From CAZPUI01 sp964415525 (GTDB lineage Bacteria > Acidobacteriota > Holophagae > Holophagales > Holophagaceae): a stretch of 54,575 nucleotides of DNA. How positions within the stretch are numbered: the stretch's first letter is position 1; each line of letters begins with the position of its first letter. Below are positions 1-9,727 of this stretch, in pieces. The stretch is taken from assembly GCA_964415525.1 (NCBI GenBank), contig CAYQAS010000013.1:1-54575 (forward strand). Reading direction: 5' to 3'. The notes below the pieces were generated by a model. That model saw only the letters and a program-made list of their open reading frames with translations. It did no database searches and was not told the origin of the DNA. Made by a program: the position numbers and the translations under genes.

Positions 1-7
1 GCACTGA

Positions 8-1759
8 GTGGGGTTCCCGGCGCGGTTCGGCAGGATCCTCCTGGCCCTGGCAGCCCTTGGCTGCCTCGGCGCCGCCCAGGCTCCACCCACCGCGCCGCTG
101 AAGTCGACGCCACCTGCGATTCCGGCATCGGCCGATCCGCAGGTGGCGCGTCTTCGTGCCTTCGTCGAAGCGGCTGAGAAGGCGCTGGAAGCCGACGATG
201 TGGATTCCGCTGCTGAACGCGTCGAGGAAGCCCTGACGCTGGTGGCCGACTGGTCTGAGGCCATACTCAAGCGGCCAGATGTCGTCGTCTTGATGACCCG
301 CCTCAAGGCTGTCGAAAGCGAGATCGAGGAGCTCCCCGCGGAGGGCGAGAGCCTCAAAGTGAAAGAAGAGATGGTCGCCCTCACGGGCGAGGACCTGCGG
401 GCCGAACTGGCACGGGTCCGAGCCGCGGAAGAAGGTATCTCCTACGATTTCCCCATCGATCTGAACGACAAGGTCGCGACCCTTGTCCACAACTACACCG
501 TGAGCAAGCGCGGCTGGCTGCAGGGGGCCCTCTCCCGGGCCACACGCTACATGCCGATGATCCGCCAGGTCTTCGCCGAGGAAGGGGTGCCCATGGATCT
601 GGCCTACCTCGCCCTCATCGAATCCGGGTTCACCAATCACGCCAAGAGCAAGGCGGCCGCCGTCGGCATGTGGCAGTTCATCCGCTCCAGCGGCCGCATC
701 TACGGCCTCGACAATACGGCTTGGGTGGATGAGCGTCGGGATCCCATCAAATCGACACGGGCTGCGGCGCGCTATCTCAAGCGGCTCTACGATACTCGCG
801 GCGACTGGTATCTGGCACTGGGCGGCTACAACGCCGGTCCGCTGACCATCGACCGTGCGGTGGCGGCCCTTGGGACCAAGAATTTCTGGGATCTGGCCCG
901 ATCCCGCTACCTGCGCACCGAGACCAAGAACTACATCCCGGGCATGTGTGCCGCGGTGCTCATCGGAAGGAGCCCTGAGAAATACGGCCTCCAGGTCACG
1001 CAGATGGATCCCTTGGTGTTCGAGACGGTCGAAGTCGAGCGGATGACCAGCCTCCAGGTGCTGGCGCGATATGCCGGGACGGATCTGGATACGTTGCGTG
1101 AACTCAACCCAGAACTCCTGCGCGGCAGCACGCCTCCAGGCACCTACACCCTCCGAGTCCCCCCTGGACAGTCGCTGTCGATGATGCGCGCCCTGGCGAG
1201 GATTCCGAGCCGCGAACGTCTTGATTTCAAGTCCTATACGATCCGCAAGGGCGACACCCTGGCCAAGGTGGCGGCACGCTTCAAGGTCTCACCGGAAGAC
1301 CTGCTTGCCTTCAACGATCTCGGCAAGGCGAAGTTCAGGGCGGGAGTCGCTATTAAGGTGCCGCCGCCGCCCTCCGGTCCCGTGGATGAGCGGGATATCC
1401 GGCCCATCGAGACGCGCCAGCCCGTGTTGGCGGATCGTCCCCTTCCGGGACTTCCGGCGATCCCCGGTCAGCCCACCACTGAGGTTCGGGTTTCTGCCCC
1501 CGTGGCGGTCGAAGCACCCCAGAAGGGTGAGGCGACGCCGGTGCTTCCCAAGGCCGAGCCGCCCGCTGCACCCGTTTCCACACGTCCTGTGGCGGAGGCT
1601 CCCAGCCGCCGTCCTCAGACCCACAAGGTGAAGCGCGGCGAGACGCTCTTCTCCATCGCCAGTCGCTACGGTGTGGACCTCAAGGACCTGCGCAAGTGGA
1701 ACAAGCTGAAGAATGACCGGATCCAGGCGGGTCAGGCTCTCCGCCTTCAGAAGCCCTGA
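8..1759 (+). CDS. mltD: MltD-like membrane-bound lytic murein transglycosylase with two LysM domains
   Basis: Cleaves the MurNAc-GlcNAc bond of peptidoglycan in the periplasm. The start is GTG at 8, because an in-frame TGA lies directly before it at 5-7. Residues 1-25 form a signal peptide ending near GAAQA. The SLT domain covers about 190-310, with the catalytic Glu at about 205 in ALIESGF, then AVGMWQF and GGYNAGP, all typical of family 1 transglycosylases. Two LysM peptidoglycan-binding repeats follow at about 418-462 (YTIRKGDTL) and 537-583 (HKVKRGETL), joined by a Pro-rich linker. The 583 residues exceed E. coli MltD, mainly through an extra N-terminal alpha-helical region of about 120 residues. 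The next gene, on the same strand, starts 79 nt downstream. Confidence 0.93.
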   Translation: MGFPARFGRILLALAALGCLGAAQAPPTAPLKSTPPAIPASADPQVARLRAFVEAAEKALEADDVDSAAERVEEALTLVADWSEAILKRPDVVVLMTRLKAVESEIEELPAEGESLKVKEEMVALTGEDLRAELARVRAAEEGISYDFPIDLNDKVATLVHNYTVSKRGWLQGALSRATRYMPMIRQVFAEEGVPMDLAYLALIESGFTNHAKSKAAAVGMWQFIRSSGRIYGLDNTAWVDERRDPIKSTRAAARYLKRLYDTRGDWYLALGGYNAGPLTIDRAVAALGTKNFWDLARSRYLRTETKNYIPGMCAAVLIGRSPEKYGLQVTQMDPLVFETVEVERMTSLQVLARYAGTDLDTLRELNPELLRGSTPPGTYTLRVPPGQSLSMMRALARIPSRERLDFKSYTIRKGDTLAKVAARFKVSPEDLLAFNDLGKAKFRAGVAIKVPPPPSGPVDERDIRPIETRQPVLADRPLPGLPAIPGQPTTEVRVSAPVAVEAPQKGEATPVLPKAEPPAAPVSTRPVAEAPSRRPQTHKVKRGETLFSIASRYGVDLKDLRKWNKLKNDRIQAGQALRLQKP

Positions 1760-1838
1760 GCTCCGAGCAGGTTCCCGTGATCTGAGCCTTGGCAAGCGGG
1801 AGCCGCCCGGGCGGCGGCGTGTCCGATAGACTGGGTGC

Positions 1839-3641
1839 ATGGCCAACGCCAACGGCACCTTCTTTCAGAGCGACCAGATTGATTCCGGGCCCATGCGGCA
1901 TGTGCTCCTGTTCCGTCTGCTGCGCTACCTGCGGCCCTACGGACTCCAGCTGCTGCTGCTACTGGTGCTGATGGCGGCAGGCGCCCTGCTGGAGGTGCTC
2001 CCCAGCGAATTCACGCTGCGGCTCATCGACCATCACCTCTCCAAGGGCACCCTCTCGGGAGCTGGGCCCCTTGTGGCGGCCTTCATGGGCTTCCTGGTGG
2101 TTGGGCTGCTGTTACATCTGGTGCGCTTCGCGCTGCTCGCCTGGGTCGGGCAGATGGCCATGCTCGATCTGCGCATGGAACTCTTCAGCCACCTCATGCG
2201 GCGGTCGACGCATTTCTTCCACCACAATCCGGTGGGACGGCTCATGACCCGTGTGACAACGGATGTCCAGAACCTCAATGAGATGTTCTCTTCGGGGTTT
2301 GTGGCGATTGTGGGGGATGCGCTGGCGCTGCTCGCCATCGTCATCTGGATGTTCCTCAAGCATCCGGGGATGGCACTCGTGGCGGTGGGCATCCTGCCTT
2401 TCCTGCTCGTGGCGACAGAAGTCTTCCGGCGGAAGGCCGGGGATGCCTTCAGGGAAACCCAGGGACGGTACGCAGCGATCCAGGCCTTTCTCCAGGAGCA
2501 GCTCTCGGGGATGTCCCTCGTGCAGGTCAACGCCCAGGAACCGCGCAGCCGCAGTCTTTTCGGCGGGCTGAATCAGGCCTACCTGCAGGCGTTTCTCCGC
2601 ACGATCTTCGCGTATGCCGTGTTCTTTCCCGTGGTCGAGTTCATCACAGCCGGCACGCTGGCGGCCCTGATCTACTACGCGGGCATCCGGATCGAGGCGG
2701 GGGCGCTCACCTTCGGCCTCCTGCTCGCCTTCATCCAGCAGTCCAGCCGCTTCTTCCGACCCATTCGTGAACTGGCGGAGCGCTACAACGTCATGCAGAC
2801 CGCCATGGCCAGCAGTGAGCGCATCTTCAAACTGCTCGATGACGCCGACGAGATTCCCAAGGCCGTGGATGGGCCGCGAGCCTCCTTCGAGCACAGCTTG
2901 CGCTTCGAGGGTGTCTCATTTTCCTATGAAGTCGGGGGACGCCGCATTCTCGACCACATCGAAGGAGTGATTCCGAAGGGGCGCCGCATCGCCGTGGTGG
3001 GCCACACCGGTGCCGGGAAGAGCACACTCATCAACCTGCTCATGCGGTTCTACGATGTCAGCGAAGGACGGATCACCCTCGATGGTCAGGACCTCCGGAA
3101 CCTCGATCTGGTGTCCGTGCGCGCCACCTTCGGGCTCGTGCTGCAGGATGTCTTCATCTTCAGCGGCACGCTGGAAGACAACATCTTGCTGGGGCGGTCC
3201 AAGGATGAGGTCCGGCTGGCGTCAGTCCTGGAGCAGAGTCAGCTGGATGCCCTGGTGGGAAGGCTCCCGGAGGGGTTGGCGACGACCGTTGGTGAGCGTG
3301 GGCAGAAGCTGTCTGCGGGGGAGCGACAGCTGTTGGCCTTTGCCCGGATGCTCTATGGCGATCCCGCCATCCTGGTGTTGGACGAGGCCACGGCCAACAT
3401 CGACGCCGAGACCGAGGCGCGTATCCAGCGGGTGATCGAGCGGGTCAGCCATCGCCTGACCACGTTCACCGTGGCACATCGACTGTCCACGATCCGGGAC
3501 GCGGATGAGATCTGGGTGATGGACCAGGGGCGTATCGCCGAACGGGGCACCCACGCGCAACTGGTTCAGCAGGGTGGCCTCTACGCGAAGCTCGTGCGAC
3601 TCCAGTTCGAAGGGGAGGAACGCCCGGTTGTCATCGGGTAG
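1839..3641 (+). CDS. ABC exporter, fused permease-ATPase (MsbA/lipid or multidrug type)
   Basis: A half-transporter that works as a homodimer or heterodimer in the inner membrane and exports lipids or drugs using ATP. The six-helix transmembrane domain covers about residues 20-320. The nucleotide-binding domain follows, with Walker A GHTGAGKST, signature LSAGERQLL, Walker B ILVLDEAT and H-loop AHRLST. At 600 residues it matches the type IV exporter family. The ATG at 1839 begins MANANGTFFQ. No second half-transporter is adjacent, so a homodimer is likely. The substrate cannot be read from sequence; MsbA itself is possible but not shown. The sensor kinase gene begins 35 nt downstream. Confidence 0.93.
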   Translation: MANANGTFFQSDQIDSGPMRHVLLFRLLRYLRPYGLQLLLLLVLMAAGALLEVLPSEFTLRLIDHHLSKGTLSGAGPLVAAFMGFLVVGLLLHLVRFALLAWVGQMAMLDLRMELFSHLMRRSTHFFHHNPVGRLMTRVTTDVQNLNEMFSSGFVAIVGDALALLAIVIWMFLKHPGMALVAVGILPFLLVATEVFRRKAGDAFRETQGRYAAIQAFLQEQLSGMSLVQVNAQEPRSRSLFGGLNQAYLQAFLRTIFAYAVFFPVVEFITAGTLAALIYYAGIRIEAGALTFGLLLAFIQQSSRFFRPIRELAERYNVMQTAMASSERIFKLLDDADEIPKAVDGPRASFEHSLRFEGVSFSYEVGGRRILDHIEGVIPKGRRIAVVGHTGAGKSTLINLLMRFYDVSEGRITLDGQDLRNLDLVSVRATFGLVLQDVFIFSGTLEDNILLGRSKDEVRLASVLEQSQLDALVGRLPEGLATTVGERGQKLSAGERQLLAFARMLYGDPAILVLDEATANIDAETEARIQRVIERVSHRLTTFTVAHRLSTIRDADEIWVMDQGRIAERGTHAQLVQQGGLYAKLVRLQFEGEERPVVIG

Positions 3642-3676
3642 GTTCTCTACTCACTTGACGATATGCTGGTCTTGTC

Positions 3677-5275
3677 ATGAGTCACCACTTTGCCGAGAAG
3701 GCTCCTCTTACGGAATCGGATGCACGTATCGTCCGACTGAATGCTGCGCTGATGGAAGCCCAGAAGCTGGCCCGCCAGGGCACCTGGGTGCTTGGTGTGG
3801 ACGGCCTGCTTGTAGAATGCAGTCATGAATGGCTCGAATTGATGGGAGTTGAGTCCCTCCCGGACCACGCGGGGACCTCCTTCCTGTTGGACCAAATCCA
3901 TCCGGAGGACCGGGAGCGGCTCGAAGGTGCCCTCCAGCGTGTGCGGATGGGCCTTGGGGTGCCGCCCCTCGAACACCGGCTCTTGACCGCCGAAGGACGC
4001 ATTCGCTGGGTGGTGACCCGCATGAAGGCGACCCTGCAGCGTGGCCTGCCGACGGCCCTCATCTCGGGTTCCACCCAGGATGTGACGGAGCAGCACCAGG
4101 CCTCACACGCCCTCAGGCAGACCCAGCACCTCGAGAGCCTGGGCGTACTGGCGGGTGGTCTCTCTCAGGATTTCGCGGGCCTCTCGGAGCAACTGACGGA
4201 GCGCCTCGCTGCACTGAAGCCCCTCTGTGAGGGTGATGCGCTGCCTTTGGTTCGGGACATGGAAGAGCTGCTGGCCAAAACCACGGCGTTGGTGGACCAG
4301 ATCCGGGCCTATCACGCGACCACCGAGCAGGAGTCCCGCCTGCTGGCCCTGGATGCGCTGGTGGACGCCATGGCACCGCTCCTGGAGGCCATCCTGCCGG
4401 TGGGAGCCCGATTGGTTCTGGATCTCCAGACCCCGCTTCCGGCCGTGGATGGTGCGGAGGGTCCCTTCCGGCAGGTGCTGTTGGCCCTGGCTTCCAATGC
4501 CGCCGAGGCGCTAGACGGATGCCCCGAGAGCACCCTCCTGGTGGCGACGGGAACCACCCGCTTGGACGAACGCCGCATCACCAGGGACTTTCCAGGCCAA
4601 GGCCTGGAGCCTGGCCTCTACGTCACCCTCGACGTCAGAGACACGGGGCGCGGGATGGATGCCGAGGCTCTCGCGCGGGCTTTCGAGCCCTTCTTCACGA
4701 CTCGGGCAACGGGTCGCGGACTCGGGCTGACAGCGACTCGGGACATTCTCCGCCAGCATCGGGCGGGCATTAGCCTTGCGAGTCGTCCCAACGATGGCAC
4801 GAGTGTGCGCGTGGTCTTTCCCGCCAGCAACGCACGGATTCCGCTTGCGGAGGACGGATCGCAGCCTCTCCCCGCCCTCACCCCGCTGATTCTGGTGGTG
4901 GATGACGATCCGATCCTTCGCCAGTCCGCAGTGGAGGCTCTGGAAGGACGTGGTTACGCAGTCATCCAGGCTCGAGATGGCGTTGAGGCTGTGGAGGTGT
5001 TCCAAGAGCGTGCCACGGAAGTGGCGCTGGTGCTCCTGGATGTTGCCATGCCACGGAAGGACGGCCGCGAGGCCCTGGCGGATCTGATCCGGATCCGGCC
5101 CGGTGTACGGGTGGTGCTGTGCAGCGGATATCACGAACAGGAAGTGCTCGCGGGTTCCGTGGGACAGCAGGTGGCTGGTTTCCTGGCGAAGCCCTATCGC
5201 GTGCGCGAACTCCTCCAGGCGGTCCGGGGCATCCTCATCCCAGAACCTGACCAATCAGCCGTTCCAGGTCCTTGA
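3677..5275 (+). CDS. PAS hybrid sensor kinase with degenerate H-box and C-terminal receiver
   Basis: Cytoplasmic protein with no membrane segment. Order: PAS domain about 25-135, H-box helix about 150-200, HATPase about 230-385, receiver about 405-525. The H-box reads GVLAGGLSQDF, where relatives have GG(I/L)AHDFNN, so the phospho-acceptor His is Gln at residue 164. The ATP site looks intact: Asn in SNAAEAL, DTGRGMD, FEPFFTT and GLGLTATR. The receiver has its acidic cluster VVDDDP, the Asp in LLDVAMP and Lys in AKPYR. It therefore probably binds ATP but cannot autophosphorylate in the normal way; it may act as a phosphatase, a scaffold or a partner of the kinase at 5235-7223. The two genes converge and overlap by 41 nt. 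Confidence 0.85.
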   Translation: MSHHFAEKAPLTESDARIVRLNAALMEAQKLARQGTWVLGVDGLLVECSHEWLELMGVESLPDHAGTSFLLDQIHPEDRERLEGALQRVRMGLGVPPLEHRLLTAEGRIRWVVTRMKATLQRGLPTALISGSTQDVTEQHQASHALRQTQHLESLGVLAGGLSQDFAGLSEQLTERLAALKPLCEGDALPLVRDMEELLAKTTALVDQIRAYHATTEQESRLLALDALVDAMAPLLEAILPVGARLVLDLQTPLPAVDGAEGPFRQVLLALASNAAEALDGCPESTLLVATGTTRLDERRITRDFPGQGLEPGLYVTLDVRDTGRGMDAEALARAFEPFFTTRATGRGLGLTATRDILRQHRAGISLASRPNDGTSVRVVFPASNARIPLAEDGSQPLPALTPLILVVDDDPILRQSAVEALEGRGYAVIQARDGVEAVEVFQERATEVALVLLDVAMPRKDGREALADLIRIRPGVRVVLCSGYHEQEVLAGSVGQQVAGFLAKPYRVRELLQAVRGILIPEPDQSAVPGP

Positions 5276-7223
5276 GGGCATAAGGTTTCTGGAGGAAGGC
5301 CGCGAGCCCTTCGCCGATGAAGTGCCGAGTGGCCTCGTGCTCGGCGTAGCCACTGGAGAGGATGACCTTCACGCCCGGGTCCTGGCCGTGGATGGCCCGG
5401 AAGGCCTCGTGGCCGTTCATTCGGGGCATGGTCAGATCCATGATCACGAGATCGAAGGCAGGAGAGGCGCCGGTGAATGAGGTGACTGCCTCGATGCCAT
5501 CCCGGGCCTCCACCACTTCGAAGCCAAGGATCTGCAGGAATTCCGCGATGGACTCCCGAAGTGCATCCTCATCGTCCACCAACAGGATCCTACCGCCCGA
5601 GCGGCTCGGTGGTTTTGGAGCAGGGGCAGCCTGGAGGCGCTTGGGAACCTCGGGCTCGGCGGTGGGTTCCGCCGGAAAGTAGACCGTGAAGATCGAACCT
5701 TCACCGAGAGTGCTCACGACGTGCAGCAGGGCACCGTGGGCCTGGAGGATGCCGTGCGTCGCCGGAAGGCCCAGGCCGCGGCCCATGAATTTCGTGGAGA
5801 AGAAGGGATCGAAGATTCGCTGGAGCGTCTCGGCATCCATGCCACATCCGCTGTCTTCCACAGAGAGGGCGACGAACAGGCCTGGTTTGGGTGCCTGGGT
5901 GGGGAACTCTTGTTCCAGCCAGTCGCGGTCAAGCACTTCAAGTCGCGTGGCGATTCGAATTCGCCCTCCGGCTTCGGTCAGTGCCTCCGCGGCATTCATG
6001 ACAAGGCTGTGGACCACCTGCTGGAACTGGAGGACATCCCCGCGCACGGGAGGAAGGCCTTCGTGAAGCCGGAACTCCACATGGGTCTCGTCGGAAAGGA
6101 GGCCCGCCAGGGCGGGCTCCAGGTTTGACACGATGCGGTTGAGGTCCAGGGATTCCACGTTATAGGTCTGGTGACCCGAGAACGCCAGCATCTGTCGGGA
6201 GAGCTCGCTGGCCCTGTGAATGGCATCCTGGATGCCCTCCAGGTAGCGAGACAGGGGACTGTCCAGGGGGCTGTGGTAGAGCGCCAGTTCGAGGTTGCCC
6301 TGCACGGCGGTCAGGAGATTGTTGAAGTCATGGGCGATGCCACCCGCCAACACAGCCAGCGCTTCTCGGCGCTGGGCCTGTTCCCGGACTTCCCTGGTTC
6401 GGCGCCGCTCGGTGATGTCGTCTGCCACGCCCACGGCGCCGGAGACTCGATCCGAGCCATCGGTGATGGGGGCGCAGTGACAGTGGACCCAGCGGGTATC
6501 GCCTCGACTGTTCTGGATCTGGAAGGTGTCCATCCAGGGCTCCCGCGTAGCGAGGCCCTGCCTCAGGTGCATCAGGAAGCGTTCTCGGTCCTCCTCCCCA
6601 AAGTGACGGACGAGGTTCTCCCGTTGGAGCTCGGCCGGTGTGCACCCCAGGATGTTGCCCCAGTGGGGACTCAGGTACGTGACCACGCCCTGACCATCGA
6701 CCTTGAAGATACCCATGGGGGCGGAATCGCTCAGAGCGCGGAACTGCGCCTCGCTGCGCTTGAGGTCCTGGTTTACCGCGAGAAGCTCGCCATTGAGCCG
6801 AGCCTGGGCCAGCAGGTCGGCATAGCGCGCCACGGCGACGTGGATGGCCCGATCCAGGTCGTTGTCCTTGACGGGCTTGAGGAGGTAGGAGCTCACTCCG
6901 GCCTGGGTGGCCTGCTGCAGCAGTTCCGGGCTCTCGAAGGCCGTGAGCAGGATGATGGCGGTGGGGCAGCGCTGGAGGATTTCCTGAGTCGCCTTCAGGC
7001 CGGCCTGGGGGTCTTCTGTGCCGGTTTCTGGATCCGGCATCCGCATATCCATCAGGATCGCGTCTGGGCGGAACTGTCGCGTCATGGCGAGGGCTTCCTC
7101 GCCATCGTATGCGGCCCCTGCGAGTTCGTAGCCCAGTCGAAGGAGCTGGTTCTGAATGGACTGGCTGACCAGCGCATCATCCTCGACGACGAGAATCCGT
7201 AGAGCCTTGGGGATGGGCGTCAC
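5235..7223 (-). CDS. Hybrid sensor histidine kinase, receiver-PAS-kinase-receiver
   Basis: A soluble phosphorelay kinase. Receiver 1 covers about 8-135 (VVEDDAL; Asp in LMDMRMP; Lys in LLKPVKD) and carries extra residues DPETGTEDPQAG just after the phosphorylation loop. A PAS domain covers about 160-285. The H-box is intact (GGIAHDFNNLL), and the HATPase has DSGCGMD, FDPFFST and GLGLPATHGIL. Receiver 2 covers about 540-660 (LVDDEDAL; Asp in VIMDLTMP; Lys in QKPYALK). Its start overlaps the stop of the upstream kinase gene by 4 nt (ATGA), so the two are translationally coupled and probably form one signalling pathway. The output regulator is not visible nearby. Confidence 0.92.
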   Translation of the reverse strand: MTPIPKALRILVVEDDALVSQSIQNQLLRLGYELAGAAYDGEEALAMTRQFRPDAILMDMRMPDPETGTEDPQAGLKATQEILQRCPTAIILLTAFESPELLQQATQAGVSSYLLKPVKDNDLDRAIHVAVARYADLLAQARLNGELLAVNQDLKRSEAQFRALSDSAPMGIFKVDGQGVVTYLSPHWGNILGCTPAELQRENLVRHFGEEDRERFLMHLRQGLATREPWMDTFQIQNSRGDTRWVHCHCAPITDGSDRVSGAVGVADDITERRRTREVREQAQRREALAVLAGGIAHDFNNLLTAVQGNLELALYHSPLDSPLSRYLEGIQDAIHRASELSRQMLAFSGHQTYNVESLDLNRIVSNLEPALAGLLSDETHVEFRLHEGLPPVRGDVLQFQQVVHSLVMNAAEALTEAGGRIRIATRLEVLDRDWLEQEFPTQAPKPGLFVALSVEDSGCGMDAETLQRIFDPFFSTKFMGRGLGLPATHGILQAHGALLHVVSTLGEGSIFTVYFPAEPTAEPEVPKRLQAAPAPKPPSRSGGRILLVDDEDALRESIAEFLQILGFEVVEARDGIEAVTSFTGASPAFDLVIMDLTMPRMNGHEAFRAIHGQDPGVKVILSSGYAEHEATRHFIGEGLAAFLQKPYALKDLERLIGQVLG

Positions 7224-9727
7224 GTCTCACTCCTGCGAATGGGAGTCCGGGTCAGGGGCATGGGCTGGAAGGTGATTCGCACTCGGGCTCCCCGCTGGTT
7301 GTCGAGTTGGAGTTCGCCTCTCAGGAGGGAGCGTACATTGAGCCGAATGAGCTTCAGGCCGACGTTGTCGCGCTGTTCCGCCAGGACATCTTCGGGGTAG
7401 CCCATGCCATCGTCCTGGTAGGTGAGGCAGACGCGATTCCGCTCGTCCTTGAGGGGACGGATGCGCAGGGTGATGCGGCCGGAGCCGCGACGTTCGAAGG
7501 CGTATTTCACGCTGTTGGTGGTGAGCTCCGCGAGGATCATGGCCAGGGCCGTGGCTGAACTGGGGCTCACCCACACCGCTTCCCGCGAGGGGGAGACATC
7601 CACCCGTACGAGGTGGGCCACGGGAGAACCCGCCAGGGTATTCCGAATGAGATCCGTGGCCAGACTCTCCAGCCGCAGGGGAGACCAGGAGGCCGCCGAG
7701 AGCAGCTCATGGACCGAGGCCAGGGCGAAGATGCGCTGCTTGAGATCCTCGAAGGAATACGCGGCCTCGTTGCCCGCCTTGAGTGAGGCCTGAAGTTCCA
7801 TGTCGAGCATGCCCAGGATCGAGGTCAGGTTGTTCTTCACCCGGTGGTTCACTTCCTGGAGCAGCATGGATTTCTCTTCGGCTTCTTGGCGGAATCGGGC
7901 CAGGAGTTCGGCATTCTCTTCCGCCAGCCGTCGGTAGCCTGCCTCGCTTTGGCGCAGGGAGGCCTCCATCTGTTTGCGTCGCGTGATGTCCTGGAAGACG
8001 CCCACCAGCCGCACGGGGATGCCGTCCTCATCCCGTTCGGTCCGAACCTTCAGGGCCATGTGCCGCTCCCCAGCTTCGGAGGCGGCGGCGGTGATGCGCA
8101 GTTCCACATCCATCGGGCTGCCGTGCCGCAACATCTCCCTCTGGGCATGGAAGAATACACGGCGATCCTCCGGGTGGATGTTTCTCAGGATCGTGCGGAC
8201 GTACGGGGCTGGATGCTCTTGGGGCAGTTTGAGCAGACGGTACGCCCCTTTTGACCAGAAGACTTCCCCGCTTCGAAGGTCCATTTCGCAGCTGCCCATC
8301 TCGGCCATGGCCTGGGCTTCCGAAAGGCTGGCACGGCTTCGACGGGTTTCCTCGATGGCCCGGTTTCGCTCCGTCATGTCCACGATGGAAACCAGGAGGC
8401 GAGACCAGTCGTGTTCCGCCCCCGGCGCGAGGCGTGCCACCAGGACGATGTCCCGCGGATCGCCTTGGGACGTGGCGGTCCGGATCTCGGTTTCCACCGT
8501 CAACTGGCCCTGCCGGAAGGCGGTAAGTTCTCGGCCCAGTACTTCGCGCGTGCCTTCGGCGCAGAGGCAAGACAGATGACTGAACAGGTTCGGGTGTTCG
8601 CTGACCCCGTAGAGCTCCAGGGTCTTCAGGTTGGTGTTGCGCACCTGGATGCGGTCGAGGCAGGCCTGGAGGTGAAGCGGATGAGCCTGAAGGAAGGTGG
8701 CGATATCCCTCTGGAGGTCCAGCCCTAGGGCATCCAGGTACGTCTTTACGGACGAGAAATCCTCTTCCCAGATGGAGACCGGTGCACTTTCGAACAGGCC
8801 GCGGTAGCGCGCCTCGCTCTCACGCAGGGCATGTTCCGTCTGGGCCTCCACTGTGGCGTCTCGCACCAAGAGCAGCGCCATGGGCCTCGGGCCTTCGAGG
8901 AAGGGGGTTGAGGTCACCTCCACCACCAGTGGGGTCCCATCCGCCCGGAGGTGCAGCCGTCGCCGGGAGGTCTCCGGCTGCTGCCGTTGATCCGTCATCC
9001 CCTGGAGCGTCAGGCTCCTGAATGTGGACGCTGTGTGGCCGTAAAGTTGACACGCGGCCAGGTTCGCATCCAGCACCCCGCCTGTCAGTGCATCCACAAG
9101 CAGGGCCGGCTCGGGAAGCGCCCTGAACACGCGACGGGCCAGCTCCTGCCAATGCTGGTTTCGCATGGGAGACATAGCTTCCTGATGTAGACGCAGGGCG
9201 AAGGCGGAGAGGGACGCCAGCGTGTCCATGGTGGGTTTTGGGATGGGCGCCTCTCGGGCGAACACCAGGAGCGTGACGTAGGCATCCTTTGGACCGGCCT
9301 GATGGGTGGACCAGGCCCAATGGCCGAAGCCGAGGGTGCGGGCAACTTCTGCCAAGGGCGCATGGGCGGTATCGCTTGGGATGGGTTCCTGTTCGCAGCC
9401 CGCGAACTGAATGCGCACTTGGGGTGCCGGGATGGTGTCGAGGGCCAGGGCCAGTTCACGTGGGAAGTTTGAGGTCGCAAGGGCCAGGGGGGCGGAGCGA
9501 TCCAGGAATGCCGTTCCCAGCCAGACCGGATGGCCCTGAAGCGCCTGTTCCGCCTGACGGCAGAGCTCCAGGAGGACTTCTTCGATGGAGTGTCCCTCTT
9601 CCAGGTTCAAGAGCAGCTGGGCAGGGTCCCAGGCCGCAGGCCAGCATGTCCGCATGTCCGGATCAGGAAACGGATTGGAGGCCATCGGCACGCACCATGA
9701 CACACGCATCGGGACTTTGAAGGGCAC
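7220..9727 (-). CDS. GAF-PAS-PAS-PAS sensor kinase of the HisKA_2 family
   Basis: Soluble multi-sensor kinase. A GAF-like domain covers about 25-200, followed by three PAS segments (about 205-320, 325-480 and 490-610, each ending in a DxTxR-type motif such as VFQDITRRK). The kinase core is of the HisKA_2/HWE type, with the phospho-acceptor His in EVNHRVKNNLTSI, and the C-terminal HATPase contains DDGMGYP. Its stop overlaps the start of the hybrid kinase at 5235-7223, whose first domain is a receiver, so this kinase may phosphorylate that receiver. The start is uncertain: GTG at 9727, ATG at 9709 and ATG at 9685 (MASNPFPDPD) are all possible, and none has a strong ribosome-binding site. Confidence 0.88.
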   Translation of the reverse strand: MPFKVPMRVSWCVPMASNPFPDPDMRTCWPAAWDPAQLLLNLEEGHSIEEVLLELCRQAEQALQGHPVWLGTAFLDRSAPLALATSNFPRELALALDTIPAPQVRIQFAGCEQEPIPSDTAHAPLAEVARTLGFGHWAWSTHQAGPKDAYVTLLVFAREAPIPKPTMDTLASLSAFALRLHQEAMSPMRNQHWQELARRVFRALPEPALLVDALTGGVLDANLAACQLYGHTASTFRSLTLQGMTDQRQQPETSRRRLHLRADGTPLVVEVTSTPFLEGPRPMALLLVRDATVEAQTEHALRESEARYRGLFESAPVSIWEEDFSSVKTYLDALGLDLQRDIATFLQAHPLHLQACLDRIQVRNTNLKTLELYGVSEHPNLFSHLSCLCAEGTREVLGRELTAFRQGQLTVETEIRTATSQGDPRDIVLVARLAPGAEHDWSRLLVSIVDMTERNRAIEETRRSRASLSEAQAMAEMGSCEMDLRSGEVFWSKGAYRLLKLPQEHPAPYVRTILRNIHPEDRRVFFHAQREMLRHGSPMDVELRITAAASEAGERHMALKVRTERDEDGIPVRLVGVFQDITRRKQMEASLRQSEAGYRRLAEENAELLARFRQEAEEKSMLLQEVNHRVKNNLTSILGMLDMELQASLKAGNEAAYSFEDLKQRIFALASVHELLSAASWSPLRLESLATDLIRNTLAGSPVAHLVRVDVSPSREAVWVSPSSATALAMILAELTTNSVKYAFERRGSGRITLRIRPLKDERNRVCLTYQDDGMGYPEDVLAEQRDNVGLKLIRLNVRSLLRGELQLDNQRGARVRITFQPMPLTRTPIRRSET

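Noticed and set aside
6171..7202. 343-codon plus-strand frame
   Set aside because: Antisense to the REC-PAS-kinase gene at 5235-7223, whose motifs are complete; no domain of its own.
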